Notes under the pieces: model-generated
Told to the model about the DNA's origin: nothing
Databases searched by the model: none
The model's input: the letters and a program-made list of their open reading frames with translations, nothing else
Shown here: positions 58,970 to 64,000 of the stretch, piece after piece
Layout: each line of letters begins with the position of its first letter
Numbering within the stretch: the stretch's first letter is position 1
Assembly: GCF_013373795.3 (NCBI RefSeq)
Contig: NZ_CP088022.1
Location: forward strand, 1,736,001 to 1,800,000
Source: Bradyrhizobium quebecense
Lineage (GTDB): Bacteria; Pseudomonadota; Alphaproteobacteria; Rhizobiales; Xanthobacteraceae
Length of the DNA: 64,000 bases
Reading direction: 5' to 3'
Translations under genes and position numbers: made by a program

Positions 58970-61900
58970 GTGCGCAACCCAACAGTTTGGGGAGCGGGTA
59001 CGTCCACGCAAAACAATATTTGCAATCATACCCCGTGGACGTCGACGCCGCGTAAACTGAAGTTCCGATGGTCCTTGCCCTTGCGCATTTTGTGCGCGTT
59101 GGCGCTGCTGCTCTTCACCGTCATCGATGCGCCGTCGCCTGCATTGGCAGATTGCCAACAGGATACGCCGGTTGGCGGGACGACCACCTGCTCCGGTGCA
59201 CCGGCGACTTTCCCGAATGGCGGCGCCAGCCCGGCCGGCGGAAACACGACGCTCGACGTCAACAATCTGGCAGGAAACATAGCGCCGAATGGCGGCACCG
59301 CGAGTGCCAACATCTCGGTCGGCGGTGGGAAAGCATCTAACGGAACGAGCCTGCCGATTCACGGAACGAATGGCTCCGGCGGATCGAGCGCGCCAGACGT
59401 TGCGGTGAATTTCGTAGGCCCCGGGGCCGGCTTTCAGGCGACCAGCGCAAATGCAGCCGGCATCGTGGCGCAAAGCATCGGACAAGCTGGAGGCGATGGC
59501 GGAACCGGCTTCGGCGCGTTGGTCTTGTTCGTGCCGGTTCCTGGTATCGGCGGCAATGGTGGCTCCGGTGGCGACGGCGGCAATGTCACCATCACGACGA
59601 CCGGCGCCGGATTGATTTCGACAGTAGGCACCAATGCCCACGGCATCCTGGGCCTCAGCGCCGGCGGTGCCGGCGGCGCAGGCGGCAATGGTGACACCTT
59701 CGGCTCAGTCGGCGTCGGCGGCGACGGCAAGAACGGCGGAGCGCCGAAATCAGTCACGATCAATAATGTGCTCGACATCGCAACACACGGCGCGGGCGCG
59801 GCCGGAATCTGGGCGCAAAGCGTCGGCGCTGCCGGTGGCGCGGCCGGCTCCGCGGACGGTCTCAATATTGCCGGCATCGGCGGCTCGGGCGCAGCCGCCT
59901 CTGACGGCGGGACGGTCAAGGTTACGTCCGGCGGCACGATTACGACGGTGGGCGACAATGCGTTTGGCATTTTCGCACAGAGCATCGGCGGCTTTGCAGG
60001 CTCGGGCGGCGGATCGATCGGTGCGCTTTCATTCGGTGGCAGTTCCTCGAGCGCAGGTAAGGGTGGTTCGGTCTCTGTTACGACAACAAATGGATCGATC
60101 GGCACCAACGGAACGGGTGCGTCGGCGATCTACGCGCAGAGCGTCGGCGGTGGCGGCGGCGCGGGCGGCAATGGTGGCGGCGTTGTCGGCTTCGGTGGCG
60201 GCGGTTCGACCGGCGGTGCCGGCGGCAACGTCTTTGTCAGCAACAGCGCCACGCTCACCGTTATTGGAAATCAGTCGACAGGCATCTTTGCGCAGTCGGT
60301 CGGCGGGGGCGGCGGCACCGGCGGCGTCGGCGTCGGCTTCATTGGCGGCGGCGGCAATGGTGGCGGCGGCAACAATGGCGGAACGGTCGAGGTCCACAAT
60401 TTCGGCGCGATGACGCTGACGGGAACCGGCTCCTATACCAATGCTTCGAACTCGACGACGGCGGCCGGCATCTTCGCACAGTCGATCGGTGGCGGCGGCG
60501 GTGATGGCGGCTTCGCGCTCGGCGCGTTGGGACTTGGCGGTCGCGGCGGCGCCGCCGGCGACGCCATGAAGGTCACGGTCGATAACAACGCCAACATCTC
60601 CCAGAACTGCACGTCCTGTATCGCCGCCGATGCGATCTTTGCGCAGTCGATCGGCGGCGGCGGCGGCAATGGCGGCGGGTCGGTCGGTGTCTTCGCGATC
60701 GGCGGTGCCGGCGGTGGCGGCGGTTCGGGCGGCGAGGTCGTCGTCGGGTCGAACAACGCCGCGCTGGTGACGCATGGCGATTTCTCGCGCGGCATTCTCG
60801 CGCAATCGATCGGAGGCGGCGGCGGCAACGGCGGCTTCGGCGCGGGCCTGATCTCGCTGGGCGGCGATGGTGCCGGCGGCGGCATCGGCAGCGCCGTCAC
60901 GGTCACTGCGAGCGGCTCGATTCATACTTTTGGCGCCAATTCGGAAGGCATTCTCGCCCAGTCCATCGGCGGCGGTGGTGGCAGCGGCGGTGGCGCGGCC
61001 GGGCTTGCGGCGCTTGGCGGCAAGGGCGGTGCGGGCGTCAACGGCAGCGCGGTCACTGTCACCAATTCGGCGACCATCATCACGGAGAAGGATTTCTCGA
61101 CCGGCATCACGGCGCAATCGATCGGCGGTGGCGGCGGCAACGGTGGGTTCGGCGCGGCAGCGCTGTTCTCAGTTGGTGGTTCCGGCGGCTCAGGCGGCAG
61201 CAGCGGCGGCGTCGTCACCGTGACGAACAACGGATCGATCACGACAGGCGGCAATGACGCGGCCGGCATCCTGGCGCAGTCGGTCGGCGGCGGCGGCGGC
61301 AATGGTGCCGGTGCGGTCTCCGCAGGCATCTTTATCGGCAATGGCATTGGCGGCAGCGGCGGCGCCGGTGGCAACGCCAACAATGTCTGTGTCAACGCCA
61401 ATGCAGCCTGCAACGGAATCGGTGCGATCTCGGCAAGTGACATTACTACCAGTGGCGCCCGCTCGTCGGGCATCGTCGCACAATCGATCGGCGGCGGTGG
61501 CGGCAACGGCGGATATGCAGTCGCCGTCTCGGTGGGTGTGTTCGGGAGTGAGTCTTTCGCGCTGGGCGGCAAGGGCGGACCTGGCGGCACCTCCGGCAAC
61601 GTGTTCGTCGGCGCCAATGGCAGCATCACGACGCATGGCGTGAGCTCCAACGGCATTCTCGCGCAATCGATTGGTGGTGGCGGTGGCGATGGCGGATTCG
61701 CGGTTTCAGCGACCGGCGGTGCCACCTTCGCCTCTGTTGGATTGGCGTTCGGCGGCAATGGCGGTCATGGCAACGACGCCGCAGCGGTGACCGTTTACAG
61801 CACGGCCAACATTACGACGACCAACGACCTCTCCAACGGCATCTTCGCGCAGTCGATCGGAGGCGGCGGCGGCAATGGCGGCTTCTCGATTGCAGGCGCC

Positions 61901-64000
61901 GCAACCAATGGCGTCGCGGTTGCATTGGACAAGAGCGGCAGCGGGGCCAATGGCGCTGACGGTAAGGCCGTCACCGTGACCAGCATCGGCAACATCTCGA
62001 CTGGCGTCTCTGGCGGCGCCGGCGCCGGATCGAACGGCATCCTCGCGCAGTCGATCGGTGGCGGCGGCGGCAATGGCGGATTTGCCGGTGCGTTCAGCGG
62101 TGCGGGCCTCGCCAGCGTCAATCTTTCGTTCGCGTCGAGCGGCGGCACGGGCGGCGCCGGCGGCGTGGTGACCGTCAACAACAACAGCGCTGCCACGGCA
62201 AGCAATACGATCGAAACCTGGCAGGCCAACTCGAACGGCATCCTTGCCCAGTCGGTTGGTGGCAAGGGTGGCAATGGCGGCTTCTCGTTGTCGGGCGGCG
62301 GTGCCGGCTATGGTGCGGTCAGCGTCGGCCTCGGCGGCGATGGCGGCTCCGGCAGTAACTCCGATGTCGTCACAGTCACGAGCTATGGCGCGGTCACGAC
62401 CCATGGCGATCATTCCGATGCGATCGCCGCGCAATCGATCGGCGGTGGCGGCGGCAATGCCGGCTTTGCGATCGCCGCGGCCGGGTCCGGAATGGCGAGC
62501 GCCGGCATCAGCCTCGGGGGCACCGGAGGTGCTGGCTCCGACGCCAACACGGCCAAGATCACGTCGACCGGGGCGATCACGACGTCGGGTCTCTCTTCAA
62601 ATGGCCTGGTGGCGCAATCGATCGGCGGCGGTGGCGGCAATGGCGGCTTCGCGATTGCGGCCTCCGGCTCTGAAAATGGCGCGCTCTCGCTGGCGTTCGG
62701 TGGCGCTGGCGGAAGCGGTGGCATCGCGGGTCTCGCCAGCATCGACTCGACCGGCAATATCACCACCGGCGGTGCGCAGTCCGCAGGCATCCTCGCGCAA
62801 TCGATCGGTGGCGGTGGCGGCAATGGCGGCTTCGCCGTCAGCGGCACGCTCACGGTCAGTAGCGGCGGCTCGGCGTCGTTTGCGTTCGGTGGCGACGGCG
62901 GCGCCGGCTCGAAGGCGGGCGCCGTTCACGTCGGCAGCACTGGCGACATCTTCACGTCGGGGCCGAGCTCGGATGGCATTCTCGCACAGTCGATCGGCGG
63001 CTCTGGCGGCAATGGCGGTTTCTCCGGCTCACTGGCACTCGCAAGCGGTGCTGCGATCGCGAGCGCGGTCGGCGGCAACGGCGGCTCGTGCACCGGAGGG
63101 GGACAATGTAATTCCGGTGGCGCGGTCGATGTGACGAGCACCGGCAACATCACGACCACGAAAGACAGCTCGATGGGCATCTATGCCCAGTCGGTCGGTG
63201 GCGGTGGTGGCAATGGCGGCTTCTCGTTGGCCGCTTCGGCGACCATGGACTACAACTCGGTCGGCAAGTCCAAGGGCGGCACTGGCGGCACCGGAGGCAC
63301 TGGCGGCACGGTGACGGTCACCAGCACTGGTGAGGTGCACACGCAGGGCAATGAATCGACCGGTATCTTCGCGCAGTCCCTGGGTGGCGGCGGCGGCAAT
63401 GGCGGCTTCGCGATCGGTGCATCGCTGTCTTACAGCGGTTCGACTGACCTGAACTCGGTCGGCGGCAATGGTGGCACCGGGAACAACTCGAGCAAGGTCA
63501 CGGTCACGACGCAACAGACGTCAGGGACCGACCTGACCGGCTTTTCGGTGAAAACCGAGAAGGACAATTCGGTCGGCATCCTGGCGCAGTCGATCGGCGG
63601 CGGCGGCGGCAATGGCGGCTTCTCAATCGGCGTCAGTCTGTCGGCGGGCTCAGACGCGGCCAACAACACGGTCGGCGGCAGCGGGGGCGCGGGTGGCAGC
63701 TCCGGCTCGGCCGGCATCCTGATGGTCGACGTCACCAACCACGGCGCTATCAGCACTGCAGGCCGGAATTCCAGCGGCATCGTCGCGCAGTCGATCGGTG
63801 GTGGTGGCGGCAATGGCGGTTTCGCGATTGCTGCGACGGCGACCGTGTCGGACTCGAAGGGATCGGCACAGGCGATCGGAGGCAAGGGCGGCGCCAGCAA
63901 CAACACCAGCGGCGACGTTCACGTCACCAATGTCGGGAACATCACCACCGGCGGCGATCTGTCATTTGGCATTCTCGCACAGTCGATCGGCGGCGGCGGT
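58970..64000 (+). CDS. Giant repeat-rich autotransporter (5' part, open at window end)
   Basis: An open frame of 1677 codons from GTG 58970 (GAGGG 5 bases upstream) reaches the window edge. A long N terminus (about 35 polar residues) precedes a hydrophobic stretch ILCALALLLFTVIDAPSPAL and ALA-D cleavage, an extended autotransporter-type signal. Beyond it the protein is a Gly/Ser/Thr/Asn-rich passenger with an AQSIGGGGGNGG motif repeated every 50 to 70 residues, expected to form a long beta-helix on the surface. Rhizobial proteins of this kind end in a beta-barrel; that part should lie right of the window. Only a CQQDTPVGGTTTC near the start carries Cys, plus a few later. Confidence 0.85.
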   Translation, partial: MRNPTVWGAGTSTQNNICNHTPWTSTPRKLKFRWSLPLRILCALALLLFTVIDAPSPALADCQQDTPVGGTTTCSGAPATFPNGGASPAGGNTTLDVNNLAGNIAPNGGTASANISVGGGKASNGTSLPIHGTNGSGGSSAPDVAVNFVGPGAGFQATSANAAGIVAQSIGQAGGDGGTGFGALVLFVPVPGIGGNGGSGGDGGNVTITTTGAGLISTVGTNAHGILGLSAGGAGGAGGNGDTFGSVGVGGDGKNGGAPKSVTINNVLDIATHGAGAAGIWAQSVGAAGGAAGSADGLNIAGIGGSGAAASDGGTVKVTSGGTITTVGDNAFGIFAQSIGGFAGSGGGSIGALSFGGSSSSAGKGGSVSVTTTNGSIGTNGTGASAIYAQSVGGGGGAGGNGGGVVGFGGGGSTGGAGGNVFVSNSATLTVIGNQSTGIFAQSVGGGGGTGGVGVGFIGGGGNGGGGNNGGTVEVHNFGAMTLTGTGSYTNASNSTTAAGIFAQSIGGGGGDGGFALGALGLGGRGGAAGDAMKVTVDNNANISQNCTSCIAADAIFAQSIGGGGGNGGGSVGVFAIGGAGGGGGSGGEVVVGSNNAALVTHGDFSRGILAQSIGGGGGNGGFGAGLISLGGDGAGGGIGSAVTVTASGSIHTFGANSEGILAQSIGGGGGSGGGAAGLAALGGKGGAGVNGSAVTVTNSATIITEKDFSTGITAQSIGGGGGNGGFGAAALFSVGGSGGSGGSSGGVVTVTNNGSITTGGNDAAGILAQSVGGGGGNGAGAVSAGIFIGNGIGGSGGAGGNANNVCVNANAACNGIGAISASDITTSGARSSGIVAQSIGGGGGNGGYAVAVSVGVFGSESFALGGKGGPGGTSGNVFVGANGSITTHGVSSNGILAQSIGGGGGDGGFAVSATGGATFASVGLAFGGNGGHGNDAAAVTVYSTANITTTNDLSNGIFAQSIGGGGGNGGFSIAGAATNGVAVALDKSGSGANGADGKAVTVTSIGNISTGVSGGAGAGSNGILAQSIGGGGGNGGFAGAFSGAGLASVNLSFASSGGTGGAGGVVTVNNNSAATASNTIETWQANSNGILAQSVGGKGGNGGFSLSGGGAGYGAVSVGLGGDGGSGSNSDVVTVTSYGAVTTHGDHSDAIAAQSIGGGGGNAGFAIAAAGSGMASAGISLGGTGGAGSDANTAKITSTGAITTSGLSSNGLVAQSIGGGGGNGGFAIAASGSENGALSLAFGGAGGSGGIAGLASIDSTGNITTGGAQSAGILAQSIGGGGGNGGFAVSGTLTVSSGGSASFAFGGDGGAGSKAGAVHVGSTGDIFTSGPSSDGILAQSIGGSGGNGGFSGSLALASGAAIASAVGGNGGSCTGGGQCNSGGAVDVTSTGNITTTKDSSMGIYAQSVGGGGGNGGFSLAASATMDYNSVGKSKGGTGGTGGTGGTVTVTSTGEVHTQGNESTGIFAQSLGGGGGNGGFAIGASLSYSGSTDLNSVGGNGGTGNNSSKVTVTTQQTSGTDLTGFSVKTEKDNSVGILAQSIGGGGGNGGFSIGVSLSAGSDAANNTVGGSGGAGGSSGSAGILMVDVTNHGAISTAGRNSSGIVAQSIGGGGGNGGFAIAATATVSDSKGSAQAIGGKGGASNNTSGDVHVTNVGNITTGGDLSFGILAQSIGGGG
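59460..64000 (+). repeat. Array of about 26 GI-x-AQSIGGGGGNGG repeats
   Basis: The motif starts near 59460, 59642, 59802, 59968, 60127, 60281, 60470, 60634, 60793, 60950, 61102, 61266, 61470, 61652, 61840, 62037, 62239, 62420, 62602, 62785, 62974, 63175, 63361, 63577, 63777 and 63968. The period is about 150-165 bases in the first half and 180-215 in the second. Each unit ends with AQS(I/V)GGGGGNGG, and V(T/D)(V/I)T..G.I.T..  strands precede it. DNA repeats this close invite recombination and copy-number change. Confidence 0.85.

Noticed and set aside
59434..63922. Long Pro-rich or Arg-rich frames on the minus strand and other frames across the autotransporter
   Set aside because: They are antisense shadows of Gly-rich codons (GGC/GCC) with biased composition and no ribosome sites or homology.
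59460..64000. CRISPR-like regular repeats
   Set aside because: The repeats lie within a single open frame, are degenerate at DNA level, follow codon periodicity and encode AQSIGGGGGNGG; they are coding repeats of an autotransporter.

Overview
The window reads as GC-rich alphaproteobacterial DNA, most likely from the Bradyrhizobium/Rhodopseudomonas group. The reasons are a GcrA homologue, an alphaproteobacterial-type sigma-32 promoter plus CIRCE box in front of groESL, an IalB-family protein, and a very large Gly-rich AQSIGGGGGNGG autotransporter. No tRNA, rRNA or CRISPR array was seen.

Region 1 (1 to about 30,450) is most of a Mu-type transposable prophage; its left part lies outside the window. 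It has the Mu early set (S24-type repressor, Ner, transposase A, ATPase B, Gam, GemA/gp16, Mor-type activator), the Mu lysis and packaging set (GH108 endolysin, Rz/Rz1 spanins, gp25, gp26 and gp27 types, terminase, portal, gpF), and the head-tail set (protease/scaffold, cement, capsid, FluMu_N, gp36, gpG, gp37, tail tube, tail chaperones). No tail sheath gene lies between the terminator and tube genes, which suggests a non-contractile tail. The head-tail operon runs leftward from 6361, while the early, lysis and packaging genes run rightward from 12,551 to 30,298. Between and within them are probable morons: an FRG-domain protein, a D12 adenine methylase, two membrane proteins, a secreted small protein and an AlbA_2 protein. 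A palindrome repeated at three late-promoter positions may be the site of the Mor-type activator.

Region 2 (30,300 to 40,600) is accessory DNA in decay. It holds probable transposase-binding repeats at the phage right end, an IS630 element with a stray second IS end, a MarR gene, an SDR pseudogene, a dusA 5' fragment joined to a dispersed repeat, a PPi-type phosphofructokinase, a GH13 remnant, a heat-shock groESL operon, and a GlsB/YeaQ-like membrane protein with a fatty acid desaturase.

Region 3 (40,600 to 57,500) is an acyl-CoA catabolic cluster: five crotonases, two AMP-forming acyl-CoA synthetases, a biotin-dependent acyl-CoA carboxylase (alpha and beta), a thiolase-fold protein without the usual nucleophilic Cys paired with a DUF35 zinc-ribbon protein, an SDR, an orphan ABC substrate-binding protein and a DUF2000 protein. 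Three near-identical palindromes of the form TTCTAACA-NN-TGTTAGAA lie at its promoters, and a TetR regulator gene closes the cluster. The parts suggest activation, carboxylation, hydration and perhaps retro-aldol cleavage of an unknown branched or cyclic acid. Copies of the dispersed repeat at 33.7, 40.0 and 57.7 kb bracket regions 2 and 3.

Region 4 (58,075 to the end) has an IalB-family secreted protein and the 5' part (at least 1677 codons) of a repeat-rich autotransporter.
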